DNA from: Desulfitobacterium_A nosdiversum
GTDB lineage: Bacteria; Bacillota; Desulfitobacteriia; Desulfitobacteriales; Desulfitobacteriaceae
DNA: 64,000 nt
NCBI RefSeq assembly: GCF_049860565.1
Contig: NZ_CP172056.1
Span: forward strand, 3,658,001-3,722,000
Reading direction: 5' to 3'
Shown: piece by piece, positions 9,124 to 16,656 of the stretch
How the letters are laid out: every line of letters begins with the position of its first letter
Numbering within the stretch: position 1 is the stretch's first letter
Notes under the pieces: generated by a model
Seen by the model: only the letters and a program-made list of their open reading frames with translations
Database searches by the model: none
What the model was told of the DNA's origin: nothing
Made by a program: the position numbers and the translations under genes

Positions 9124-9129
9124 ATTATA
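9124..9129 (-). promoter_or_regulatory. Likely -10 box of the nifV-like operon
   Basis: A minus-strand TATAAT stands about 75 bp upstream of the start codon. At the expected spacing the -35 position is poor and lies inside the inverted repeat 9143-9175, as expected of a promoter controlled by a bound regulator. Confidence 0.5.
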
Positions 9130-9142
9130 TCATACTTATACT

Positions 9143-9175
9143 GTATACTTATACGTTTATGACGTATAAGTATAC
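9143..9175. promoter_or_regulatory. 13-bp perfect inverted repeat, probable operator of the nifV-like operon
   Basis: GTATACTTATACG, 7 bp, CGTATAAGTATAC. Another half-site, ATACTTATAC, lies at 9132-9141, partly direct-repeating the first arm. The repeat covers and precedes the -35 region of the nifV-like promoter. The binding protein is unknown and no regulator gene is adjacent. Confidence 0.65.
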
Positions 9176-9229
9176 AAACTTTTGCAAAATCATGAGGGAT
9201 AAGAGCCTTGAAAAAAGAAATACTGATTA

Positions 9230-9273
9230 TAAAAATGCTTCTTTCCATCAACCCAAGACCTGGAAAGAAGCAT
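9230..9273 (-). terminator. Terminator of gatCAB
   Basis: ATGCTTCTTTCCA and its perfect complement TGGAAAGAAGCAT form a 13-bp stem with a 13-nt loop; on the minus strand it ends in TTTTT. It is just after the gatB stop codon. Confidence 0.9.
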
Positions 9274-9290
9274 AAGAGTTAATGTTAAGA

Positions 9291-10745
9291 CTACTGCTGA
9301 GCCAAGCGCTCTTTAAGCAGGTTATTCACCACTCCGGGGTTAGCCTGACCTTTCGTCGCCTTCATCGTTTGTCCCACCAGGAATCCGATGACCTGTGTTT
9401 TTCCCGCCTTATAATCTTCCACCGATTGGGGGTTTTTAGCAAGCAATTCATCGATAATTTTAAGCAAGGCACCTTCATCACTGATTTGGGCAAGTCCCTT
9501 TTCCTTGACAATAACCTCAGGATCTTTTCCCGAAGCAAACATTTCTTCAATCACGCTTTTCCCAATCTTTCCGCTGATCGATCCTTTATCAATCAAGTTT
9601 AAAAGGGCTCCCAGCTGCTGCGGTTTTACCGGAGATTCCTCCACACTGACTCCTTGAGCATTGAGCAGCCGTGTAAATTCTCCCATCGTCCAGTTGGCCA
9701 GATTCTTGGCATCGTGATAGCTCTCCAAAGCTTCATCAAAAAAGTCGGATAAGGCTTTTGAATTTGTGATAACACCTGCATCATAATCCGATAATCCCAG
9801 CGCTTTCAGCCGTTCTCTGCGAGCTGCAGGAAGTTCGGGCAAAGTCTGGCGGACACGTTCCACCCATGCGCGGTCAATCACCAAGGGGGGCAAATCCGGT
9901 TCTGGGAAATAGCGATAATCATGAGCTTCCTCTTTGGAACGGAGGGACAAGGTAATGCCGTGTCCTTCATCCCAGGTCAGTGTTTCTTGGATAACTTCTT
10001 CACCATCGTCAAGAAGCTGAGCTTGGCGGGCAACTTCATATTCCAGGCAGCGCCGAACTGAGCTGAAAGAATTCAGGTTTTTCGATTCAGTCCGTGTGCC
10101 AAATTCTTTTTGTCCCCAAGGTCTTAAGGATACATTGATGTCAAAACGAACTGAACCTTGCTCCAACCGGCAGTCAGAGACCTCCGTGTACTGCATGATT
10201 TTAACCAGCTCTTCCAGAAAAGCCAGTACTTCCGGGATCGAACGCATATCGGGTTCAGATACAATTTCCAAGAGCGGAACCCCGGTACGGTTATAGTCAA
10301 CATTTGACTCGTGGGAAGTTGAAATCGTTTCTCCGCTATGCACGAGCTTTCCTGCGTCATCTTCCATGTGAGCACGAGTAATTCCAATCCGTTTCTTTTC
10401 ACCCTCAACTTCAATGTCCACAAAACCATTTTTGCAGATTGGCAAATCAAACTGTGATATTTGATAATTCTTTGGGGAATCCGGATAGAAGTAGTTTTTG
10501 CGGTCAAACTTTGAAAACTCGGCGATCTCGCAATTTAAGCCCAGACCCGCCTTAATCGCAAGATCAACAACTTCACGGTTCAATACGGGCAAGGCTCCCG
10601 GTAAAGCCATGCAAACCGGACAGACATGCGTATTTTGTTCTCCGCCAAATTCTGTGCTGCAATTACAAAAGATCTTCGTCTTGGTCGCTAACTCAACATG
10701 AACTTCGACCCCGCAAACCATTTCATAACGGTCTGATATACTCAT
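9291..10745 (-). CDS. gatB: Aspartyl/glutamyl-tRNA(Asn/Gln) amidotransferase subunit B
   Basis: GatB binds misacylated Glu-tRNA(Gln)/Asp-tRNA(Asn) and phosphorylates the acyl group before amidation. The N-terminal cradle shows CGVEVHVEL, a zinc-site pair FCNCSTEFGG / VCPVCMALPG, KNYFYPDSPKNYQISQ, and RTGVPLLEIVSEPD; the C-terminus holds the helical and YqeY domains, ending at GVVNNLLKERL. The ATG at 10745 follows AAAGGAGG; the longer in-frame extension to 10814 overlaps gatA and is not used. It starts immediately after the gatA stop. Full length at 484 residues. Confidence 0.97.
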   Translation of the reverse strand: MSISDRYEMVCGVEVHVELATKTKIFCNCSTEFGGEQNTHVCPVCMALPGALPVLNREVVDLAIKAGLGLNCEIAEFSKFDRKNYFYPDSPKNYQISQFDLPICKNGFVDIEVEGEKKRIGITRAHMEDDAGKLVHSGETISTSHESNVDYNRTGVPLLEIVSEPDMRSIPEVLAFLEELVKIMQYTEVSDCRLEQGSVRFDINVSLRPWGQKEFGTRTESKNLNSFSSVRRCLEYEVARQAQLLDDGEEVIQETLTWDEGHGITLSLRSKEEAHDYRYFPEPDLPPLVIDRAWVERVRQTLPELPAARRERLKALGLSDYDAGVITNSKALSDFFDEALESYHDAKNLANWTMGEFTRLLNAQGVSVEESPVKPQQLGALLNLIDKGSISGKIGKSVIEEMFASGKDPEVIVKEKGLAQISDEGALLKIIDELLAKNPQSVEDYKAGKTQVIGFLVGQTMKATKGQANPGVVNNLLKERLAQQ

Positions 10746-10746
10746 C

Positions 10747-12222
10747 TTAACACGCGCCTCCTTTCGCCAGGCTCGGTTTCCGTGTGTGGAAATCCGTATT
10801 TTGTTCGAAAGCATGGGCTGCGCGGTAAAGCATTCCTTCCGAGAAAGGGCGACCCATAAGCTGCATCCCTACAGGCATTCCCTCAACAAACCCTGCAGGG
10901 AGAGAAAGTGCGGGAATCCCTGCCAGGTTGATAGGCACTGTACACACGTCAGACAAATACATGGTTAAGGGATCCCCGGATTTTTCGCCAATTTTAAAGG
11001 CGGTTGTTGGTGCTGTCGGCGAAAGCAATACATCAAACTTTTCAAACGCTTGATTGAAATCCGTTTGGATAAGCGTTCTAACCTTTTGTGCCTTCAAATA
11101 ATAAGCATCATAATAACCTGCACTTAAAGCATAGGTTCCCAACATAATCCGGCGTTTTACTTCCGGTCCGAAACCTTCCGACCGGGTCTTTTTAAATAAG
11201 CTAATAACGTCCTCTACATTCTCAGCCCGATAGCCGTAGCGCACACCGTCATAGCGGGCAAGATTGGAGCTTGCTTCAGCGGTTGCCAACAAATAATAAG
11301 CGGGCATTGCATATTCCGTATAGGGAAGAGAACATTCTTCGACAATTGCGCCTAACCCCTTAAAGGTCTCAACTGCTTTCATCAGAACGCCTTTGACGCC
11401 CTCATCCAAACCTTTGGCGAAATATTCCTTAGGAACACCAATCCTTAATCCTTTAACATCCTGCTTCAGGAACTCGGAATAGTTCGGGATTTCAAAGGGG
11501 ACCGAGGTCGAATCTTTAGAATCATGCCCAGCGATCGCCTGTAGAACCAATGCGTTGTCTTCAACCGTCTTCGTAAAAGGTCCAATTTGATCCAGTGAAG
11601 AAGCGTAAGCAATAAGTCCAAAACGGGACACAGCGCCGTAAGTTGGTTTCAGCCCAACTACTCCGCAAAAAGCTGCAGGCTGCCGAATCGACCCTCCAGT
11701 GTCTGAACCTAAGGTAAAAATAGCTTCCTCTGCTGCAACTGCAGCTGCGGAACCTCCTGAAGACCCTCCCGGTACGCAGTCTAAGTCCCATGGGTTATGC
11801 GTCGCAAAGAAGTGTGAGTTTTCGGTGGAAGACCCCATTGCGAACTCATCCATGTTCATTTTCCCAAGCAGAATTGCTCCAGCTTCCTTAAGCTTTGCAA
11901 CAGCTGTGGCATTGTAAGGAGGGATATAATTCTCAAGTATTTTTGAGGAACAGGTTGTCTGAATCCCTTCCGTACTCATGTTATCTTTCAAGGCCATCGG
12001 AATCCCTTCTAAAATTCCGATTTCCTCTTCCCGGGCAATTTTTTCATCGACCTGTGCGGCCTGGCTTAATGCTAAATCTTCAGTGACATGAAGAAATGCC
12101 CTTACCTTTGGATCAATCTGTTTAATTCTATCGAGCATCGCTTGGGTCAGCTCAACTGTACTCAGTTTCTTTGAAGTCAGGAGCTTATGTAATTCCCCAA
12201 TCGATTGAGATGTAATCTCCAT
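10747..12222 (-). CDS. gatA: Aspartyl/glutamyl-tRNA(Asn/Gln) amidotransferase subunit A
   Basis: Amidase-signature glutaminase subunit that releases ammonia from glutamine and passes it to GatB. The Ser-cisSer-Lys triad is visible: Lys in PMALKDNMS, cis-Ser in PGGSSGGSAAAVA and the nucleophile Ser in LGSDTGGSIRQPA. 491 residues is normal. It lies between gatC and gatB, so the trimeric complex is complete. Organisms with GatCAB often lack GlnRS and/or AsnRS, which cannot be checked in this window. Confidence 0.97.
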   Translation of the reverse strand: MEITSQSIGELHKLLTSKKLSTVELTQAMLDRIKQIDPKVRAFLHVTEDLALSQAAQVDEKIAREEEIGILEGIPMALKDNMSTEGIQTTCSSKILENYIPPYNATAVAKLKEAGAILLGKMNMDEFAMGSSTENSHFFATHNPWDLDCVPGGSSGGSAAAVAAEEAIFTLGSDTGGSIRQPAAFCGVVGLKPTYGAVSRFGLIAYASSLDQIGPFTKTVEDNALVLQAIAGHDSKDSTSVPFEIPNYSEFLKQDVKGLRIGVPKEYFAKGLDEGVKGVLMKAVETFKGLGAIVEECSLPYTEYAMPAYYLLATAEASSNLARYDGVRYGYRAENVEDVISLFKKTRSEGFGPEVKRRIMLGTYALSAGYYDAYYLKAQKVRTLIQTDFNQAFEKFDVLLSPTAPTTAFKIGEKSGDPLTMYLSDVCTVPINLAGIPALSLPAGFVEGMPVGMQLMGRPFSEGMLYRAAHAFEQNTDFHTRKPSLAKGGAC

Positions 12223-12248
12223 TCCAGCGGGTCTCCCTTCTTAATGAG

Positions 12249-12533
12249 TTATACAATACGCGGTACTTTGAAAAAGCCATCCTCAGCTACAGATGCATTC
12301 GCCAGGACTTTTTCCCGATCAAAGGAGGGCAGAACTTGATCCTCGCGGATAACATTATGAAGCGGCACCGCATAAGCCGTTGGGGCAATCCCATCTGTAT
12401 TAAGCTGATCTAACATCGCAGCATAATCGAGAATGGAATTAAGCTGTTCTGTATACGTAGCAACTTCCTCTTCGGAAAGCTCTAAACGCGCCAGCATCGC
12501 GACATGTTCGACTTCTTGTCGTGATATTTTCAC
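12249..12533 (-). CDS. gatC: Aspartyl/glutamyl-tRNA(Asn/Gln) amidotransferase subunit C
   Basis: Small stabilising subunit that wraps around GatA. Features VEHVAMLARLELSEEE, a helix YTEQLNSILDYAAMLDQL, the AVPLHNVIREDQV segment and the terminal DGFFKVPRIV, all family hallmarks. I take the GTG at 12533 (product VKISRQEV...), about 10 nt after AAAGGATGG, rather than the ATG at 12545, which abuts that site. A strong terminator-like hairpin lies only about 43 bp upstream (12576-12610), and upstream of that is the repeated element. Confidence 0.92.
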   Translation of the reverse strand: MKISRQEVEHVAMLARLELSEEEVATYTEQLNSILDYAAMLDQLNTDGIAPTAYAVPLHNVIREDQVLPSFDREKVLANASVAEDGFFKVPRIV

Positions 12534-12575
12534 AAAAATCACCATCCTTTGGTAAAAGTAATTAAATTAACTATA

Positions 12576-12610
12576 CAAAAAAAGGAGGGCTGGGGCAAGT
12601 CCCTTCCCTC
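12576..12610 (-). terminator. Terminator hairpin between ligA and gatC
   Basis: Minus-strand GAGGG-AA-GGG / CCC-AG-CCCTC stem ending in a run of seven T. It serves the ligA transcript but lies so close to gatC that there is little room for a separate gatC promoter after it. Confidence 0.75.
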
Positions 12611-12643
12611 AGCTTAGGCGAGAAAGTCGTAATAGTCATGGTC

Positions 12644-12825
12644 GTGTAGATTCTCGCATATCCATTCACTTAGCCGCTCCAGGGCTGGTATACTTGCTTT
12701 CGCGGAAGCTCCGCCAAACCCTTGGGTAATACCTGAAGTGAACCACTGGCTCCGCTAACCACGAAAGCCTCGTCCCCCTTAACGGCCCTTCGCGAAATCG
12801 TTCATTTCTATGCGAGAATCTACGC
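12644..12825. repeat. 182-bp palindromic-ended repeat element, copy 1
   Basis: The ends are inverted repeats: TGTAGATTCTCGCATA on the left and TATGCGAGAATCTACG on the right. An inner inverted repeat pairs GCTTTCGCGG with CCACGAAAGC, and the centre contains GGGTAATACCTGAAGTGAAC. The same element, same length and in inverse orientation, occurs at 41004-41185 with roughly three quarters identity. It contains no open frame of note and no transposase. The best descriptions are a MITE-like mobile repeat or a structured RNA element. Confidence 0.8.
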
Positions 12826-12848
12826 TTATAGGTCTTTATTTGTATTTG

Positions 12849-14882
12849 TTATTCTTCTGTGCCTTTATTGAGTAGTTCTTCGAACTCTTCTTCGCTGAGA
12901 ACAGGGATTCCCAGCTCCTTGGCCTTGGCTAATTTCGAGCCAGCCTTTTCTCCCGCGACAACGAAAGCGGTTTTTTTGCTGACACTGCTGGCCGCTTTTC
13001 CTCCATGGGCTTCAATAAGGCTCTCAATTTCCTGGCGATCCCACTTTTCTAAGGAACCTGTAACAACAATGCTTTTCCCAGCAAATATTTGTGGATGACT
13101 CGATTCTTCAGCGGTCATTTTCACCCCAGCTTCACGAAGCTTTTGGAGGAAACGTTCCGTGCTCTCTTGCTGGAAAAACTGCAGGATGCTTTGAGCCATT
13201 GTCGGTCCAATATCCGGAATGCTTTGCAAATCTTCAAGCTGGGCTTCTTTAAGCGCCTCCATGTTGCAAAATTGCTGAGCTAAGATTTTCCCCGCTTTTT
13301 CGCCAACATGCCGGATTCCTAAGGCAAAAATCAAGGGGGCTAAGCCTCTTTCTTTGCTTGCTTCAATAGCCTGAAGCAAGTTTTCGGCCGACTTATTACC
13401 CATTCGTTCAAGTTTAACGAGGTCTTCGAAGTTTAATGAATAAAGATCTGACGCATCGTTAATCAATTTTGTCTCTAATAGCTGATAAATTACGGCAGGT
13501 CCTAATCCGTCAATATTCATGGCATCCCGTGAAACAAAATGAATGATCTGTTCACGCTGCTGAGCCGGACAGGAAATGCTGGTACAGCGGTGAGCCGCTT
13601 CGCCTTCCTCCCGAATCACCGGGCTTTGGCATTCCGGGCAGCGTTCCGGCATTTTAAAAATTTTCTCTTCACCCGTTCTTTTTTCGGGCAAAGAGCGAAC
13701 AACTTCTGGAATAACATCTCCTGCCTTCTGCAGAAGGACATGATCCCCCATGCGGATATCTTTATCTCGGATGTTATCGATATTATGTAAGGTTGCGCGG
13801 CTTACTGTGGATCCAGCCACAAAAACCGGAGTTAAATTCGCCGTTGGCGTAAGCACTCCAGTCCGACCCACACGTACTTCAATACTTTGGACTACCGTTT
13901 CTACCTGCTCGGCTGGAAACTTATAGGCAATCGCCCAGCGCGGGCTTTTCGCCGTAAAACCAAGTTCACGTTGTTGGGTCAGATTGTTGACTTTGATAAC
14001 CAGTCCATCAATATCATAAGAAAATTGATGACGTTTTTCCGCCATTTCTTCACAGCACTGAATGACATCCTCAATAGTACCGAACAGCTTGAATTCAGGA
14101 TTTACAAGAAAGCCCTGTGCTTTTAGAAAAGTCAGGATTTCAGTTTGAGAGGCTAACTTTATTCCTTCCGGCATAAGAACTTGATAGGCGAAGTAACTCA
14201 GCTTGCGCTGCGCACTGATTTTCGAATCCAGCTGGCGTAAAGATCCGGCGGCAGCATTACGTGGATTTGCGAAGGTAGACTGTCCTTCTTCCTCCCGCTC
14301 TTGGTTGAGCCGAGCAAAGGAGTCCTTGGGCATATATCCCTCGCCGCGAACATCAAAGCGGGAAAGGAGGCTGCGCAAACGCAAAGGGATCGCGGAAATC
14401 GTCTTTACATTTGCCGTTATTTCCTCTCCGACTTCCCCATCGCCCCGTGTTGCGCCTCGAACCAGCACTCCATCCTCATAGGTCAGTGCGACCGTCAACC
14501 CGTCAATCTTTAATTCAACCACATATTCTGCCTGGGGAGCGACCATCCGGACTCTCCTGTCGAATTCCCTTAAATCTCCCGCATTAAACGCATTATCTAA
14601 ACTCAGCAGCGGTTCAGCATGCCTGACTTTCGGGAATTCTTTCGCAATATATCCGCCAACTCTTTGAGATGGTGAATCCGGAGTTTTCCATTCAGGATGA
14701 ACCTCCTCAAGGGCAAGGAGCTCCTTCATCAAAGCATCATATTCAGCATCTGTTAACTGTGGCTGATCAAGCCCGTAATACTGATAGTTCGCCTCTTGGA
14801 TCTGATCCTTTAACTTTTGGTAGTGTTCATAGGCTTGAGAATCCTCAACTCCATGCTGCTCCTGCTGTTGGTCATCAGACAT
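12849..14882 (-). CDS. ligA: NAD-dependent DNA ligase
   Basis: Seals nicks in replication and repair using NAD+. The order is an Ia domain (YYGLDQPQLTDAEYD), adenylation domain with the nucleotidyl Lys in VELKIDGLTVAL, OB fold, a four-Cys zinc finger (CPECQSPV ... CTSISCPAQ), helix-hairpin-helix repeats (NIDGLGPAVI, IPDIGPTMAQSI) and a C-terminal BRCT domain (GKSIVVTGSLEKWDRQEI). 677 residues is typical. Only 36 bp separate it from the upstream pyrophosphatase gene, so it is likely cotranscribed with pcrA and ppaC. Confidence 0.97.
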   Translation of the reverse strand: MSDDQQQEQHGVEDSQAYEHYQKLKDQIQEANYQYYGLDQPQLTDAEYDALMKELLALEEVHPEWKTPDSPSQRVGGYIAKEFPKVRHAEPLLSLDNAFNAGDLREFDRRVRMVAPQAEYVVELKIDGLTVALTYEDGVLVRGATRGDGEVGEEITANVKTISAIPLRLRSLLSRFDVRGEGYMPKDSFARLNQEREEEGQSTFANPRNAAAGSLRQLDSKISAQRKLSYFAYQVLMPEGIKLASQTEILTFLKAQGFLVNPEFKLFGTIEDVIQCCEEMAEKRHQFSYDIDGLVIKVNNLTQQRELGFTAKSPRWAIAYKFPAEQVETVVQSIEVRVGRTGVLTPTANLTPVFVAGSTVSRATLHNIDNIRDKDIRMGDHVLLQKAGDVIPEVVRSLPEKRTGEEKIFKMPERCPECQSPVIREEGEAAHRCTSISCPAQQREQIIHFVSRDAMNIDGLGPAVIYQLLETKLINDASDLYSLNFEDLVKLERMGNKSAENLLQAIEASKERGLAPLIFALGIRHVGEKAGKILAQQFCNMEALKEAQLEDLQSIPDIGPTMAQSILQFFQQESTERFLQKLREAGVKMTAEESSHPQIFAGKSIVVTGSLEKWDRQEIESLIEAHGGKAASSVSKKTAFVVAGEKAGSKLAKAKELGIPVLSEEEFEELLNKGTEE

Positions 14883-14918
14883 CCTTCATTCGCCCCTCTC
14901 CAGGATATTTCTACTATT

Positions 14919-16553
14919 TTAACCCATAAAGTACTTCGTTAACGGCGGCACCACTTGTTTTTTCCGGGAAAGTACACCCGGCAGGAAGACCTGATTTTGA
15001 TCTAAAGGCAGTTTAAAGGCTTTTGCAATTTCCTCGGGCTCATCCCCGGCAATCAGCAAATCCGTGTTTTCTTCCAATAAATCCGTGATCATCAAAAGCA
15101 GATACCGCATTCCTTTTTCTTTACGCATCGCTTCTAATTTTTGGGTCAGCTCATCTTTAATCTTATCCAAACCATCCAAGCCCATGACACTCGCTTGACC
15201 GATGCCAACCTTCACATCACGAAGGAAGAATTCTTTCAAATCTTCTTCGATCAAATCCTCAACCTTGCGCTCGGCCAAATTGGAGGACGCTTTAAACATT
15301 TGGATTCCAAATTCTTGAGCGTTCACTCCGGCAATTTTTTCTAGATAAGCTGCAACTTCCTTATCCGTTTCAGTACAGGTCGGCGACTTAAAGATAACCG
15401 TATCGGACAAAATTGCCCCCAGCATTATTCCGGCAATCTCTTTTTCAGGTACGATTCCGGCTTCTTGATAGCATTTCGCAACAATCGTATTACTGGAACC
15501 CACAGGTTCAGCGCGGAATAATATGGGATCCGCCGTTTGAATTCCGCCAACCCGGTGATGGTCCACAACTTCAAGAATCTGAGCCTGCTCAGCACCGTTA
15601 ACGGCTTGTCCCCATTCATTATGGTCCACGAGAATCAGTTTTTTTCGGTTTAAGCTCAACAGATGATAGCGGCTGATAAGTCCCACAACACGCTCCTGAT
15701 CATCAAGAACCGGATAGTTGCGGTAACGGGTTTCAAGCATCTTCTTCCGCACATCGGATATGAGATCGTCCTCCTGGAAAGAGACAACCCCTTCTGTTTT
15801 CATAATGCTTTGAACAGGCGCACTCATCAATAGAAGGCGTGCAACCGTAAATGTATCGGAAGGAACAGAAATTACAAGGATCTCTTTTTCATGAGCTAAT
15901 TTATTAAGTCCAGCCGACAGCTTTGCCCCTCCAGTTAAGATTAAAGCAGAGGCGCCTATGCAAAGCGCACTTTCTTGAGCATCTTCGCGGTCACCGACAA
16001 GTACAACATTTCCGGGTTCAATAAAGGCTTCAAAGGTTTCCGACTGCATTGCTCCAACATAGACACATCCTACAAGTTCTTGATCCTCAGAACCGACAAG
16101 GAGTTCCCCCTTTAAGGTATCAATAACGTTCTGAGCGGTAATATGGAGGGAACCAAAATCTAAATCGCCCATATTCTCGATATAAGAACCTGAAAGATCT
16201 CCTACCGAAATCATACCTAGCATCCGATCTGCACGATCAACGATTGGCAGCGTTTTTTGAGAATTTATTTTCATAATCTGCCAAGCTTTGTATAAAGAAG
16301 TATTCGGCTTGACAGTGGGAATCGGACCATTAAGCAAATCCTTAACCCTGAGATTTACATCCGCTAAATATTCCGGAGCAGATACTCCAAAAGCATTAAG
16401 TACATATTCTGTCTCACGATTAACCTTCCCTGCACGGCAGGCCACAACATTTTCGCAGCCCAATCGTTGTTTTAGGCGTGCAAAAGAAATTGCTGCACAA
16501 ATGGAATCTGTATCAGGATTTTTATGCCCAATGACATATATTTGTTCTTTCAA
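14919..16553 (-). CDS. CBS-domain manganese-dependent (family II) inorganic pyrophosphatase
   Basis: Hydrolyses PPi to phosphate. The DHH domain is split by a regulatory insert: metal ligands His10, Asp14 and Asp16 in GHKNPDTDS, then a CBS pair (about 75-130 and 245-300) with a DRTGG domain between, then LVDHNEW (Asp310) and VVDHHRVGG (331-333), and the DHHA2 domain ending in SRKKQVVPPL. CBS-PPases, studied in clostridia and Desulfitobacterium, are controlled by adenine nucleotides: AMP/ADP inhibit and diadenosine polyphosphates activate. Start at 16553 with weak ribosome binding site. Located between pcrA and ligA, where PPi removal would favour nucleic acid synthesis (inference). Confidence 0.93.
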   Translation of the reverse strand: MKEQIYVIGHKNPDTDSICAAISFARLKQRLGCENVVACRAGKVNRETEYVLNAFGVSAPEYLADVNLRVKDLLNGPIPTVKPNTSLYKAWQIMKINSQKTLPIVDRADRMLGMISVGDLSGSYIENMGDLDFGSLHITAQNVIDTLKGELLVGSEDQELVGCVYVGAMQSETFEAFIEPGNVVLVGDREDAQESALCIGASALILTGGAKLSAGLNKLAHEKEILVISVPSDTFTVARLLLMSAPVQSIMKTEGVVSFQEDDLISDVRKKMLETRYRNYPVLDDQERVVGLISRYHLLSLNRKKLILVDHNEWGQAVNGAEQAQILEVVDHHRVGGIQTADPILFRAEPVGSSNTIVAKCYQEAGIVPEKEIAGIMLGAILSDTVIFKSPTCTETDKEVAAYLEKIAGVNAQEFGIQMFKASSNLAERKVEDLIEEDLKEFFLRDVKVGIGQASVMGLDGLDKIKDELTQKLEAMRKEKGMRYLLLMITDLLEENTDLLIAGDEPEEIAKAFKLPLDQNQVFLPGVLSRKKQVVPPLTKYFMG

Positions 16554-16656
16554 AGTTAAATAATCCTTTCTATATACAACTTATCTTTAATGATATTTAT
16601 AATATATGATGATCCGACCTTTGATCTTATAATACTTGTAAGTTATGACTCTAGCT

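Noticed and set aside
9033..9275. 80-codon plus-strand frame across the nifV promoter
   Set aside because: It overlaps the nifV start, the operator and the gatB terminator and has no ribosome binding site.
12644..12825. Insertion sequence
   Set aside because: The element is only 182 bp with no transposase; called a repeat instead.
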